Origin: an uncultured Lachnospiraceae bacterium
GTDB lineage: Bacteria; Bacillota; Clostridia; Lachnospirales; Lachnospiraceae
Assembly (NCBI GenBank): GCA_910579085.1
Contig: CAJTRU010000068.1
Span: 1-15,179, forward strand
Direction: 5' to 3'
DNA: 15,179 nt
Part shown: one piece after another, positions 1 to 6,864 of the stretch
Position numbering within the stretch: the first letter of the stretch is position 1
Layout: each line of letters opens with the position of its first letter
Made by a program: the position numbers and the translations under genes
Notes under the pieces: generated by a model
Database searches by the model: none
The model's input: the letters and a program-made list of their open reading frames with translations, nothing else
What the model was told of the DNA's origin: nothing

Positions 1-23
1 TGCTAAAGTATAGCATGTTTTTT
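1..23 (+). terminator. Possible rho-independent terminator of a gene left of the window
   Basis: A 5-bp stem TGCTA/TAGCA with a 5-nt loop (1-15) is followed by TG and six T residues (18-23), the form of an intrinsic terminator reading rightwards. The stem may continue beyond the left edge, so its true strength cannot be judged. It would end a plus-strand gene that converges on the Rpn gene. Confidence 0.4.
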
Positions 24-60
24 ATAATATTTTCAAAAGACTAATTGAAGTAATTATAAA

Positions 61-100
61 TAAAAAAGAATAAAACAAATAGTATCTGTTTTATTCTTTC
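61..100 (-). terminator. AT-rich hairpin terminator of the Rpn gene (copy 2 of a 40-bp repeat)
   Basis: A perfect 13-bp inverted repeat AAAGAATAAAACA (65-77) / TGTTTTATTCTTT (87-99) with a 9-nt loop ends, read on the minus strand, in a run of T. It lies 30 bp past the Rpn stop codon and is oriented to end that transcript. The whole 61-100 stretch recurs at 1106-1145 with 39 of 40 bases identical; only base 82 in the loop differs (g here, a at 1127). The stem is AT-rich, so terminator strength is uncertain. Confidence 0.6.
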
Positions 101-130
101 TGGAACAATTTTAAGCAATTCTAAACATTA

Positions 131-325
131 TTATAGTTCTTTCCTCAATGCATCAATTTCATTGTCTGTTAAATGTGTAATATGCCTTATATATTCATTA
201 TCATCACCATGAAGGAGCATTTCCTTTGCAATTTTTGTTGTATAATCTTTTATACAACCGCTGGCATATTCATTTGCATACTTCTCAACTTCTGGTTTCA
301 TCAGTTCCATCATTAATGCACTCAT
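131..325 (-). CDS. Candidate intragenic C-terminal product of the Rpn gene (RpnS-like)
   Basis: In the same frame as the Rpn gene, codon 213 is an ATG preceded by AAGGAGG (334-340) at an ideal 8-nt spacing. Initiation here would give a 64-aa protein (MSALMMELMKPEVEK... to ...DNEIDALRKEL) comprising only the helical C-terminal domain, without the nuclease motifs. In enterobacterial Rpn genes a small C-terminal protein made from an internal start is reported to neutralise the toxic full-length nuclease. That this gene works the same way is inference. The Shine-Dalgarno is longer and better spaced than that of the full-length start. It could be fortuitous, because the codons AAG GAG GAT also encode ordinary Lys-Glu-Asp. 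Confidence 0.4.
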   Translation of the reverse strand: MSALMMELMKPEVEKYANEYASGCIKDYTTKIAKEMLLHGDDNEYIRHITHLTDNEIDALRKEL

Positions 326-961
326 TGCCTTATCCTCCTTAATTTTTTCAAAAACTTTTCCATTTGCAGATAATAAAACCTGCATTATTGCATCTGCCTG
401 CTGCTTTTCCTCAATCCCTTCCAGGCTATATGCTTTATTAACTAATCTTTTTACATTCTGCTCTGTCAATTTATCAGTAAGTGCTGATAACCAGATAAAT
501 GCTTCACTTTGAAGTTCCTCTGTAACCACAACCTGCATTTTCATTAAACTTATACCCATAATTGTATAAATACCATCATAACGTTTACAATAATCTATTT
601 TCTGTGCATCCAGCCATTTTAATATATTAAAATGGCTCCTGCTTACAACCAAAGAAACTGTAACATCCTTTGTCCGGTATCTGCTGCAATAGTAAAAAGC
701 ATAAGCTAATGCCTGATAAATAGCATATTCATTAAACTGGTGGTCTGAAGGGCTTTTATATTCCAAAATATTGTATCCCTCAAAAAATTCCCCAATAGGA
801 TTGTCTATATAAATACCAGATATTTTTTTGATAACCAGTAAATCTGTTTCAAGCGGCTTTTCTGATAAATTAAATTCATTTATAAATTGTAATGCTGGAT
901 TACCTCTGAGCTCTAAACGCATAGCAGCGCAAAAGGCTGGATGCCATTGTACTTTAACCAT
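131..961 (-). CDS. Rpn-family PD-(D/E)XK nuclease (annotated widely as 'PD-(D/E)XK nuclease family transposase')
   Basis: The 276-aa product resembles the Rpn/YhgA-like recombination-promoting nuclease family, a DNA-cleaving group once annotated as transposases and, in enterobacteria, linked to phage defence. The N-terminal half carries the PD-(D/E)XK signature: Asp40 in the strand DLLVIKK and Glu67-x-Lys69 in NILEYKSP, preceded by the typical start QWHPAF with a possible helix glutamate (Glu17). The C-terminal third (about 200-276) is helical and charged and ends in LTDNEIDALRKEL, usual for Lachnospiraceae members. The start has AGGAGG only 4 nt upstream (966-971). The gene has its own promoter and terminator and sits between two copies of a 40-bp hairpin repeat, suggesting an independent accessory unit. 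A second ribosome binding site and ATG lie inside the gene (325). Family assignment is firm; the biological role (defence, recombination or domesticated element) is inference. Confidence 0.85.
   Translation of the reverse strand: MVKVQWHPAFCAAMRLELRGNPALQFINEFNLSEKPLETDLLVIKKISGIYIDNPIGEFFEGYNILEYKSPSDHQFNEYAIYQALAYAFYYCSRYRTKDVTVSLVVSRSHFNILKWLDAQKIDYCKRYDGIYTIMGISLMKMQVVVTEELQSEAFIWLSALTDKLTEQNVKRLVNKAYSLEGIEEKQQADAIMQVLLSANGKVFEKIKEDKAMSALMMELMKPEVEKYANEYASGCIKDYTTKIAKEMLLHGDDNEYIRHITHLTDNEIDALRKEL
334..340 (-). promoter_or_regulatory. Strong internal ribosome binding site within the Rpn gene
   Basis: The 7-nt sequence AAGGAGG sits 8 nt before an in-frame ATG (323-325). It is among the best Shine-Dalgarno matches in the window and decides the candidate internal start described for 131-325. 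Confidence 0.5.
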
Positions 962-1034
962 AAATCCTCCTAATAAAATTCTGGTTTTTTATAAAACAGT
1001 AAAAGAACCATCCCATCTGGTTATTATTACATTT

Positions 1035-1063
1035 ATTATATACAATTTTAGTAACAATATCAA
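1035..1063 (-). promoter_or_regulatory. Sigma-A promoter of the Rpn gene
   Basis: On the minus strand TTGATA (1058-1063) and TATAAT (1035-1040) are separated by exactly 17 bp, close to the vegetative consensus. It lies about 75 bp upstream of the Rpn start and downstream of the spoIIID terminator copy, so the Rpn gene is probably transcribed independently of spoIIID. Confidence 0.7.
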
Positions 1064-1105
1064 GGATAAACCCTGTTTTTTATTATACAGCCTTACTTAT
1101 TACAT

Positions 1106-1145
1106 TAAAAAAGAATAAAACAAATAATATCTGTTTTATTCTTTC
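1106..1145 (-). terminator. Hairpin terminator of spoIIID (copy 1 of the 40-bp repeat)
   Basis: The 13-bp arms at 1110-1122 and 1132-1144 are identical to those of the hairpin at 61-100, and again a run of T follows on the minus strand. It begins 16 bp past the spoIIID stop codon, the right place and orientation to end spoIIID transcription. The flanking sequence on both sides differs between the two copies, so the repeat is sharply bounded. Confidence 0.65.
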
Positions 1146-1160
1146 CGCTATAACTTAAAT

Positions 1161-1460
1161 TTATTGCTGGTGCTTACACAGGTATTTATCCCTTGTCGCC
1201 ATCCCGCCGCGTATATGGCGTTCCGCTTTATTTACATCAAGCACCTGTCTGGCCTGCTCGGCAAGCTGGTGGTTAATTGAAGGCAGTCTTTCTGTTAAGT
1301 CTTTATGTACTGTACTTTTACTAACACCGAATACTGTTGCTGTCTGCCTTACTGTAGCATTATTCTCAACCATATACCTGGCAAGCTGTACTGCACGTTC
1401 TTCAAGGCTGTTTTCAAGATAACTGCTATGCCTTTGCTTTCTATATACTGGCTTTTCCAA
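1161..1460 (-). CDS. spoIIID: Sporulation transcription factor SpoIIID
   Basis: SpoIIID is a small DNA-binding protein of the mother cell that activates and represses sigma-E genes and turns on sigma-K production. The 99-aa product contains the family core: a helix-turn-helix spanning about 36-60 (TVRQTATVFGVSKSTVHKDL) followed by TERLPSIN, then the conserved RHIRGGMATRDKY basic tail (81-93). The start is TTG at 1460. No ATG precedes the conserved region, and GAGGAG (1470-1475) stands 9 nt upstream of the TTG. This gives about 10-13 extra N-terminal residues compared with typical family members of roughly 80-93 aa. A sigma-E type promoter lies just upstream and a hairpin terminator just downstream, so it is probably monocistronic. 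Identification is very secure. Confidence 0.95.
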   Translation of the reverse strand: MEKPVYRKQRHSSYLENSLEERAVQLARYMVENNATVRQTATVFGVSKSTVHKDLTERLPSINHQLAEQARQVLDVNKAERHIRGGMATRDKYLCKHQQ

Positions 1461-1490
1461 TGAAAAATGCTCCTCACAAAAGTTTTGTAC

Positions 1491-1519
1491 ATTCTATGAG
1501 AAACAATGGAAAATTATGC
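1491..1519 (-). promoter_or_regulatory. Sigma-E promoter of spoIIID
   Basis: The minus strand shows GCATAAT (1513-1519), 14 bp, then CATAGAAT (1491-1498). The Bacillus sigma-E consensus is about KMATATT-N14/15-CATACAAT, so both boxes differ from it by one base and the spacing is exact. Transcription would start near 1484, leaving a short leader that carries the GAGGAG ribosome binding site. spoIIID is a known sigma-E target, which fits. A small dyad ACAAAA-g-TTTTGT lies in this leader (about 1476-1488). Confidence 0.65.
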
Positions 1520-1552
1520 TTAATAACAGTATAGAGCATTAATAAACATATA

Positions 1553-2929
1553 TTATATTTTTTCCTCTCCCAGAATACATCTTGCTACATGTACACCACT
1601 TGCTGATGCGTGTGATAATGAATGTGTTACACCACTACAGTCACCAATAACATACAGCCCCTTCTTTTCTGTTTCAAGATTGCTGTCAATTCCTACCTCC
1701 ATATTGTAAAATTTTACTTCAACACCATACAAAAGAGTATCATCATTAGCAGTACCAGGCGCAATCCTGTCAAGCCTGTATATCATTTCAATTATGCCAT
1801 CAAGTATCCTTTTGGGCATAACAAGGCTTAAATCCCCTGGTGTAGCCTCAAGAGTAGGTGTAACAAATCCTTCTTTTATACGTGACTGGTTACTCCTCCT
1901 GCCTCTTACCAGGTCTCCAAACCTCTGTACCAGCACACCTCCTCCAAGCATATTTGAAAGCCTTGCAATACTTTCACCATAACCATTGCTGTCACTGAAA
2001 GGCTCTGAAAAATGCTTTGCAACAAGCAGCGCAAAATTTGTATTTTCTGTATGTTTTGCAGGGTCTTCATAGCTGTGCCCGTTTACTGTAACTATTCCGT
2101 TTGTATTTTCTGTAACTACAACACCATATGGGTTCATACAGAATGTGCGGACTAAATCTTCAAACTTAGCGGTTCTGTAGACAATTTTACTTTCATAAAG
2201 TTCATCTGTGAGATGTGCAAAAACCTCTGCTGGCAGTTCAACCCGTACCCCGATATCAACGCGGTTTGATTTTACAGGAAGCGAAAGTTCATTACATACT
2301 TTCTGCATCCATTTGCTGCCGCTCCTGCCTGCTGAAATAATACATTTTTTACAGCTATAATTTCTGCCAGCAGTTTTTACAATATATGTCCCATTATTAT
2401 AAACTACATGTTCTACAGGCGTATCAAAATAAAAATCCGCCTTGTCTTTTAATAGATTATAAATGTTTTTAAGCACTATAAAGTTTATATCAGTACCAAG
2501 ATGGCGCACTGATGCATCCAGCAGATGAAGCCCGTTCTGTATGCAAAGCTTCTTAATCCTGGTATCAGCCGTAGAATAAAGCTTCGTGCCCTTCCCTCCA
2601 AACTTAAGGTTAAGCTTGTCAACATAATTCATAAGTCCAAGTGCTTTTTCCTTGCCAATATATTCATAAAGTGTGCCACCAAACTGGTTTGTTATATTAT
2701 ATTTGCCGTCTGAAAATGCACCAGCACCGCCAAAACCATTCATAATTGAGCAGCTCTGGCAGTGTATACATGATACAACCTTGCCATTTCCAATAGGGCA
2801 CTTGCGGTTTTCAAGGGAATGGCCAGCTTCAAATACTGCTATCTTAAGATTTTTACCAAGCCTGGCAAGTTCATATAAAGCAAAAATACCACCAGGCCCT
2901 GCCCCTGTAATAATAATATCATAATCCAT
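1553..2929 (-). CDS. FAD-dependent dehydrogenase, COG2509-type NAD(P)/FAD oxidoreductase
   Basis: The 458-aa product has an N-terminal dinucleotide-binding fold with GAGPGG at residues 9-14 after MDYDIIIT, and a C-terminal FAD-contact region GLYVIGDCSGVTHSLSHASASG that is typical of this family of predicted FAD dehydrogenases. A cysteine cluster C44-x9-C54-x2-C57-x2-C60 precedes the conserved NGFGGAGAFSDGKYN stretch; it could bind metal or form disulfides, but its role is not known to me. No transmembrane segment is evident, so it should be cytosolic. The start at 2929 is preferred over an in-frame upstream start (2974) because AAGGAG (2938-2943) lies 8 nt before it and the Rossmann strand begins immediately after. 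It is divergent from murG; no convincing promoter was found. Substrate and pathway cannot be told from sequence. Confidence 0.85.
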   Translation of the reverse strand: MDYDIIITGAGPGGIFALYELARLGKNLKIAVFEAGHSLENRKCPIGNGKVVSCIHCQSCSIMNGFGGAGAFSDGKYNITNQFGGTLYEYIGKEKALGLMNYVDKLNLKFGGKGTKLYSTADTRIKKLCIQNGLHLLDASVRHLGTDINFIVLKNIYNLLKDKADFYFDTPVEHVVYNNGTYIVKTAGRNYSCKKCIISAGRSGSKWMQKVCNELSLPVKSNRVDIGVRVELPAEVFAHLTDELYESKIVYRTAKFEDLVRTFCMNPYGVVVTENTNGIVTVNGHSYEDPAKHTENTNFALLVAKHFSEPFSDSNGYGESIARLSNMLGGGVLVQRFGDLVRGRRSNQSRIKEGFVTPTLEATPGDLSLVMPKRILDGIIEMIYRLDRIAPGTANDDTLLYGVEVKFYNMEVGIDSNLETEKKGLYVIGDCSGVTHSLSHASASGVHVARCILGEEKI

Positions 2930-3061
2930 ATATAACACTCCTTCCACTATTACTATTTTACAATATCCAGACAATAAAAAACAGATAATATACAGATAAT
3001 TTTAATTTATCCGTATTTTTTAGGTTTTATGAAATGGACATGTTTTATTACACACTTATCG

Positions 3062-3090
3062 TTGCAGCATATAATATTTTGTATTATAAT
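3062..3090 (+). promoter_or_regulatory. Sigma-A promoter of murG
   Basis: TTGCAG (3062-3067), a 17-bp spacer and a perfect TATAAT (3085-3090) form a good vegetative promoter. It predicts a start near 3097 and a leader of about 50 nt with AAGGAG at 3133-3138, 9 nt before the murG ATG. Vegetative transcription fits an essential wall gene. Confidence 0.75.
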
Positions 3091-3147
3091 ATATTTGTAG
3101 ACATTAATTATGTATTCTTAGCAGTATATTAAAAGGAGCTACATAAC

Positions 3148-4224
3148 ATGAAAAAAATCGTTTTAACCGGAGGCGGCACTGCTGGCCACGTAACCCCGAA
3201 TATCGCATTAATACCTGCATTAAAAAAAGAAGGCTATGAGATACATTATATTGGCTCTTATGAAGGTATTGAAAAGAAGCTTATTGAAGAACTAAATATA
3301 CCATACTATGGTATTTCAAGCGGAAAGTTACGCAGATATATAGATATCAAAAACCTGAGTGACCCGTTTAAGGTAATAAAAGGGCTTGCCCAGGCAAGGC
3401 ATATTCTTGGAAAGATTAAACCTGATGTTGTGTTTTCCAAAGGAGGGTTTGTGGCAGTCCCTGTTGTACTTGCTGCCAAATCCAGAAGAATTCCATGTAT
3501 TATACATGAATCTGATATGACACCAGGCCTTGCTAATAAAATATGTATTCCTTGTGCCGTAAGGGTCTGTACTAATTTCCCTGAAACACTAAAATACCTC
3601 CCACAAGAAAAGGCAGTCCTGACTGGTTCTCCAATAAGGGAAGAACTTTTTCATGGTGATAAGGATAAAGGGCTTGCTTTCTGTGGATTTGATAACACAA
3701 AACCTGTTATACTTGTAATAGGCGGAAGCCTTGGTGCAGTTGCTGTAAATGATGCTGTACGCAAACTTCTTCCAAAGCTTTTAAGTAAATTCCAGGTAAT
3801 ACACCTTTGTGGCAAAGGCAAGCTTGACAATTCACTAGACAATACAAAGGGATATGCACAGTTTGAATATATTAATGAAGAATTAAGCAATCTTATGGCT
3901 GCTGCTGATATAATGGTTTCAAGGGCTGGTGCTAATGCAATATGTGAAATATTAGCACTGCGCAAACCCAATATACTTATTCCTCTTTCTGCTGAAGCAA
4001 GCCGTGGAGACCAGATACTTAATGCTGCATCATTTGAAAAACAGGGCTACAGTATAGTTATACAGGAGAAAGATGTAACAAGTGAAAATTTATATGATGC
4101 AATACTCAAAGCATATAGCAGTAAAGAAACATATATTAAATCTATGAAACAAAGCAGGCTGAATAATTCGGTTGAAAAAATCACAGGACTTATAAATGAA
4201 GCCGCCAGCCGCAAACGTAAATAA
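3148..4224 (+). CDS. murG: MurG, undecaprenyl-PP-MurNAc-pentapeptide N-acetylglucosaminyltransferase
   Basis: MurG transfers GlcNAc from UDP-GlcNAc to lipid I, making lipid II on the inner face of the membrane. The 358-aa length is standard for this GT28 enzyme. Visible motifs are the first glycine loop GGGTAGH (8-14), SKGGFVAVP (97-105), IHESDMTPGLAN (119-130), the second glycine loop GGSLGA (192-197) and the UDP-GlcNAc site SRAGANAICEI (258-268) followed by SAEASRGDQILNA. The start is supported by AAGGAG 9 nt upstream. Here murG stands alone behind its own promoter rather than in a division/cell-wall cluster, followed by a hairpin and a small DUF4250 gene. No key residue appears to be missing. 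Confidence 0.95.
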   Translation: MKKIVLTGGGTAGHVTPNIALIPALKKEGYEIHYIGSYEGIEKKLIEELNIPYYGISSGKLRRYIDIKNLSDPFKVIKGLAQARHILGKIKPDVVFSKGGFVAVPVVLAAKSRRIPCIIHESDMTPGLANKICIPCAVRVCTNFPETLKYLPQEKAVLTGSPIREELFHGDKDKGLAFCGFDNTKPVILVIGGSLGAVAVNDAVRKLLPKLLSKFQVIHLCGKGKLDNSLDNTKGYAQFEYINEELSNLMAAADIMVSRAGANAICEILALRKPNILIPLSAEASRGDQILNAASFEKQGYSIVIQEKDVTSENLYDAILKAYSSKETYIKSMKQSRLNNSVEKITGLINEAASRKRK

Positions 4225-4244
4225 TAGCTTTAATATAAATTCCA

Positions 4245-4276
4245 GCAGCACACCATATAATGTTTTAGTGTGCTGC
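4245..4276 (+). terminator. Hairpin downstream of murG
   Basis: The arms GCAGCACAC (4245-4253) and GTGTGCTGC (4268-4276) form a perfect 9-bp stem with a 14-nt loop, 20 bp past the murG stop. It is the only GC-rich structure in this gap. The following sequence (CATTATATT) is AT-rich but has no proper T run, so it may be a weak terminator or an mRNA-stabilising structure rather than a full stop before the DUF4250 gene. Confidence 0.5.
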
Positions 4277-4329
4277 CATTATATTAAAAACAAATAACGT
4301 AGAAACAGCAATATAGAAATGAGGTAAAT

Positions 4330-4506
4330 ATGCAGCTTCCAAAAGACCCTGTAATACTTTTAAGTTATATAAACACACAATTAAGGGATTTCTATCCGTC
4401 CCTTGATGAATTATGCAAATCATTATGTATAGAAGAAGCAAATATTACAAACCCGCTTTTGTCCATTGGATATAAATATAACAAAGACCTTAATAAATTT
4501 ATATAA
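4330..4506 (+). CDS. Small DUF4250-family protein
   Basis: This 58-aa product starts MQLPKDPVILLSYINTQLRDFYPSLDELC and ends NKDLNKFI. The MxLPKDPVxLLSxxNTxLRDxYPSLDxLC pattern is what I recognise as the DUF4250 family of short conserved proteins in Clostridia; no function is known. GAGG (4321-4324) lies 5 nt before the ATG. No strong promoter is seen in the 105 bp after murG, so it may depend on read-through past the murG hairpin. Its stop codon is almost back-to-back with that of the convergent acetyltransferase gene (12 bp apart). The middle (ANITNPLLSIG) is less typical of the family than the N-terminus. Confidence 0.8.
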   Translation: MQLPKDPVILLSYINTQLRDFYPSLDELCKSLCIEEANITNPLLSIGYKYNKDLNKFI

Positions 4507-4523
4507 TATTTTAATATATTATA
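4502..4523. repeat. AT-only inverted repeat at the convergent gene ends
   Basis: TATAATAT (4502-4509) and ATATTATA (4516-4523) form a perfect 8-bp dyad spanning the stop codons of the DUF4250 gene and the acetyltransferase gene. It could be a weak bidirectional terminator; being all A/T, it may equally be chance. Confidence 0.3.
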
Positions 4524-4983
4524 ATGTTACTACACTGCCAGTTATATCCCTTGATACCCACATAGACATTCCTGGCCCATGATTTCCATATGGCCTTGTA
4601 TGGAAGCCAAAACGTTCATAAAAGCTTTCCCTGCCATACGCCGCCATAAGGCTTATCATTACAGTTTCCCCGTCAAGTACATCTTTCCTTATATAATCAA
4701 GCACCCTGCTTATAAGTTCTGTTCCAATATGGTATCCCTGGTAACCGGGGTGTACTATTACATCTGTAATAAAATATGTATACCCGCCATCACTAACTAT
4801 CCTTGCCATACCAGCAGGCTTTCCCCCGCAAAGGGCAACACACAGGTAAAATGAGTTGTTAATTGCTATGGCTGCCCTTTTCTCTGTTACTTTTATCCAG
4901 CTAACCGCCTTCCTTAAAGCATTATAATCATCTACTGATATATTATTTGTAAATACTATTTCATCTGGCGGCATGCCTTCCAT
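4519..4983 (-). CDS. GNAT-family N-acetyltransferase
   Basis: The 154-aa product has a GNAT fold. A beta strand FYLCVALCGGKPAGMARIVSD leads to TYFITDVIVHPGYQGYHIGTELISRVLDYI, which holds the acetyl-CoA pyrophosphate loop (Q-G-Y-H-I-G) and its helix, and the C-terminal YGRESFYERFGF is the usual last strand/helix. It would transfer an acetyl group from acetyl-CoA to an amine in the cytosol; the acceptor cannot be predicted. The start ATG (4981-4983) has AGGAGG 8 nt upstream, overlapping the TAG stop of the chemotaxis receptor gene, so the two are co-transcribed and probably translationally coupled. There is no obvious functional link between receptor and acetylase. Confidence 0.85.
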   Translation of the reverse strand: MEGMPPDEIVFTNNISVDDYNALRKAVSWIKVTEKRAAIAINNSFYLCVALCGGKPAGMARIVSDGGYTYFITDVIVHPGYQGYHIGTELISRVLDYIRKDVLDGETVMISLMAAYGRESFYERFGFHTRPYGNHGPGMSMWVSRDITGSVVTL

Positions 4984-4995
4984 AATTATTTCCTC

Positions 4996-6750
4996 CTATA
5001 ATTTGAATATCTCCACACTTTTCTGGAGTTCTTCTGATAAATTCTGCAAACTTCCTGCTGAAGCAGCAAGTGTACTGATTGTAGAATTAAGTTCTTGTAC
5101 AGAACCCGCCGTTTCCTCAGCAGCAGAAGCATTTTCCTCTGAAACTGATGACAGATTAGCGATAATCTGTACTACACCTGCTTTTTCCTGGTCACATGCA
5201 TCTGTCTTAACCCTTATGTCTGCTGCTTCTTCGCGTGACTGGTCTATACCTGTATGGACATTGGCAAACTGCTGCCGTGTCTGCTCAAATTTTTCCTGCT
5301 GCCTGTTAACAATATTGCGTACTTCTTCCATAACAGCAACCGTATTTTTAGAGTCTTCAAGAAGTTCATTAATTGTTTCTGCTATACTTCCTGCCGACTC
5401 ATTTGACTGCTCTGCAAGTTTTTGTATCTGTGATGCAACAACAGCAAAGCCCCTGCCCTGCTCACCAGCCCTTGCTGCTTCAATTGACGCATTAAGTGAT
5501 AAAAGATTAGTTTCTTCTGCAATAGAAGTAATAAGCTGTATTGCATCACTAATCCTTGCAGCAGACTCATTAGTAGCATTTACCATGCTTCCGATTTTCC
5601 CAATCGCATCCATTGTAGCATTATTAGACTCCGCAAGCCCGTCAATAATAACCATTGCATCATCACCATTAATCTTCATTTCACCTGAAATCTTGTCAAG
5701 ATTATGGACGGAACTGACTATGCCACCAATCATTTCACCAATAGCATCAATTTTTTCTGAAGCATTTTCCACATCATCTGCCTGTGAAACAACACTTTTG
5801 GCAATTCCATCTACAGCCAGTTCCAGTTCATTAGCTGTAATACTTGTCTGTGATGCCATATTATTAAGTTCATTGCCTTCATTCTTTAAAATCCCAATAG
5901 AATTTTTAATATTTGATACTACATCTGTAAGTTCCTGCTGCATCCTGTTTACACCACGCATCATGTCGCCAAGTTCATCACTTCTTTTAAGCCCTCTTTT
6001 ATCAACAGGCTCATTAAGTACGCCTCTGGCAATCCTGGAAACAGCACTCTCTGCTGCCATAATTCCTTTTTTTATCTTTATTGTAATAAAAGATATTAGC
6101 AGTATAGATAATACTAATATTATAATCCACGCAACAATAACCGACCTGGTTTTTGAAGCTACAAATGACTCAACACTTTCAGCAGGCTGGCCAACAAAAT
6201 ACATTCCTGCTATGCTTCCATCAGAATTACGCATCGGAATATAACATGCGTAATAATTTACATGGTTTACCACAATACCCGTCAGGTGTACGCTTTCCCC
6301 ATCCTCTGTTACTCTTTTGTATACATCAGGGTCAGCAGTTGTACCCAGAATTCTTCCTCCTGTTTCATCACTTGCAAGTGTTGTAGCATACCTTACATCC
6401 CCATAGAACAATGTAACTTCTTTATCATTGCCATTTGTAAAACTGTCAATAAGTTTTTCGTTGCTTGTAACATCAAGAGAACCTTTCATCAGCTTATCCC
6501 CAGATAATGAATAATCTCCTGCGTCTATAGCTGTGTATGCAGCATCAACACTTACTGCTATAGCCTCAAGTGAAGCAAAAACTTCCTCCTGCATCCCTTC
6601 CCTTATACCCCTGATTCCAACAGCAGTAAGGACAATCCCCATAACCAGGGTTGGAAGTATAGATATCCCTAGTATCTTTCCAGCCAGTGACAGCCTGAAC
6701 CTTCTCTTCCTGTCTTGTCCCTCTCCATTTCTTTTTCCTGTTCCATTCAT
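4996..6750 (-). CDS. Methyl-accepting chemotaxis protein with extracellular Cache-type sensor
   Basis: This transmembrane chemoreceptor signals through CheA/CheW. The 584-aa product (numbered from the chosen start) has a basic cytoplasmic N-terminus, TM1 at about 24-46, an extracellular domain at about 47-200 resembling a single Cache sensor (ending SIAGMYFVGQPAESVESF), TM2 at about 202-224, a HAMP segment to about 280 and a long coiled-coil signalling domain. The highly conserved hairpin tip is EETNLLSLNASIEAARAGEQ (412-431). No CheR/CheB pentapeptide is seen at the C-terminus (VEIFKL). The start at 6750 is preferred because GGAGGGG (6756-6762) lies 5 nt upstream; an in-frame ATG at 6792 has no ribosome binding site. 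It is first in a unit with the acetyltransferase gene and divergent from the sipL-like gene. The ligand is unknown. Confidence 0.92.
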   Translation of the reverse strand: MNGTGKRNGEGQDRKRRFRLSLAGKILGISILPTLVMGIVLTAVGIRGIREGMQEEVFASLEAIAVSVDAAYTAIDAGDYSLSGDKLMKGSLDVTSNEKLIDSFTNGNDKEVTLFYGDVRYATTLASDETGGRILGTTADPDVYKRVTEDGESVHLTGIVVNHVNYYACYIPMRNSDGSIAGMYFVGQPAESVESFVASKTRSVIVAWIIILVLSILLISFITIKIKKGIMAAESAVSRIARGVLNEPVDKRGLKRSDELGDMMRGVNRMQQELTDVVSNIKNSIGILKNEGNELNNMASQTSITANELELAVDGIAKSVVSQADDVENASEKIDAIGEMIGGIVSSVHNLDKISGEMKINGDDAMVIIDGLAESNNATMDAIGKIGSMVNATNESAARISDAIQLITSIAEETNLLSLNASIEAARAGEQGRGFAVVASQIQKLAEQSNESAGSIAETINELLEDSKNTVAVMEEVRNIVNRQQEKFEQTRQQFANVHTGIDQSREEAADIRVKTDACDQEKAGVVQIIANLSSVSEENASAAEETAGSVQELNSTISTLAASAGSLQNLSEELQKSVEIFKL

Positions 6751-6806
6751 GAATTCCCCTCCAATTATTAGAATATTGCATAAATCAAACATAGGCGCAT
6801 ATATTT

Positions 6807-6835
6807 ATTATATCATTAATGCGCTGTAAAATCTA
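6807..6835 (-). promoter_or_regulatory. Extended -10 promoter of the chemoreceptor unit
   Basis: On the minus strand TGA-TATAAT (6807-6815) is an extended -10 element. The -35 at the proper 17-bp distance (TAGATT, 6830-6835) is weak, as is common for extended -10 promoters. No sigma-D motility promoter was recognised. Confidence 0.5.
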
Positions 6836-6858
6836 TTATTTTCGTATTTTTTTACGTT

Positions 6859-6864
6859 TATAAT
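6859..6864 (+). promoter_or_regulatory. Possible -10 element for the sipL-like gene
   Basis: A perfect TATAAT occurs at 6859-6864 but no recognisable -35 lies 16-18 bp upstream. The 6871-6990 leader holds several short dyads, including CTGT...ACAG around 6878-6896 and CCAG-ca-CTGG around 6928, without a known riboswitch pattern. A sigma-E promoter, expected for this gene by analogy, was searched for by eye and not found. Confidence 0.25.

Noticed and set aside
131..961. An active insertion sequence or transposon
   Set aside because: The product is an Rpn/PD-(D/E)XK protein rather than a DDE transposase. The flanking 40-bp repeats are direct copies of a terminator hairpin, not terminal inverted repeats with short target duplications.
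4973..6244. 423-codon plus-strand frame opposite the chemoreceptor gene
   Set aside because: It is antisense to a clear MCP with all family motifs. Its Ser/Ala/Ile-rich composition is the mirror of coiled-coil codons, and it has no ribosome binding site of note.
6751..6792. Earlier ATG for the chemoreceptor at 6792
   Set aside because: No ribosome binding site precedes it, while GGAGGGG stands 5 nt before the ATG at 6750, which is followed by the usual basic N-terminus.
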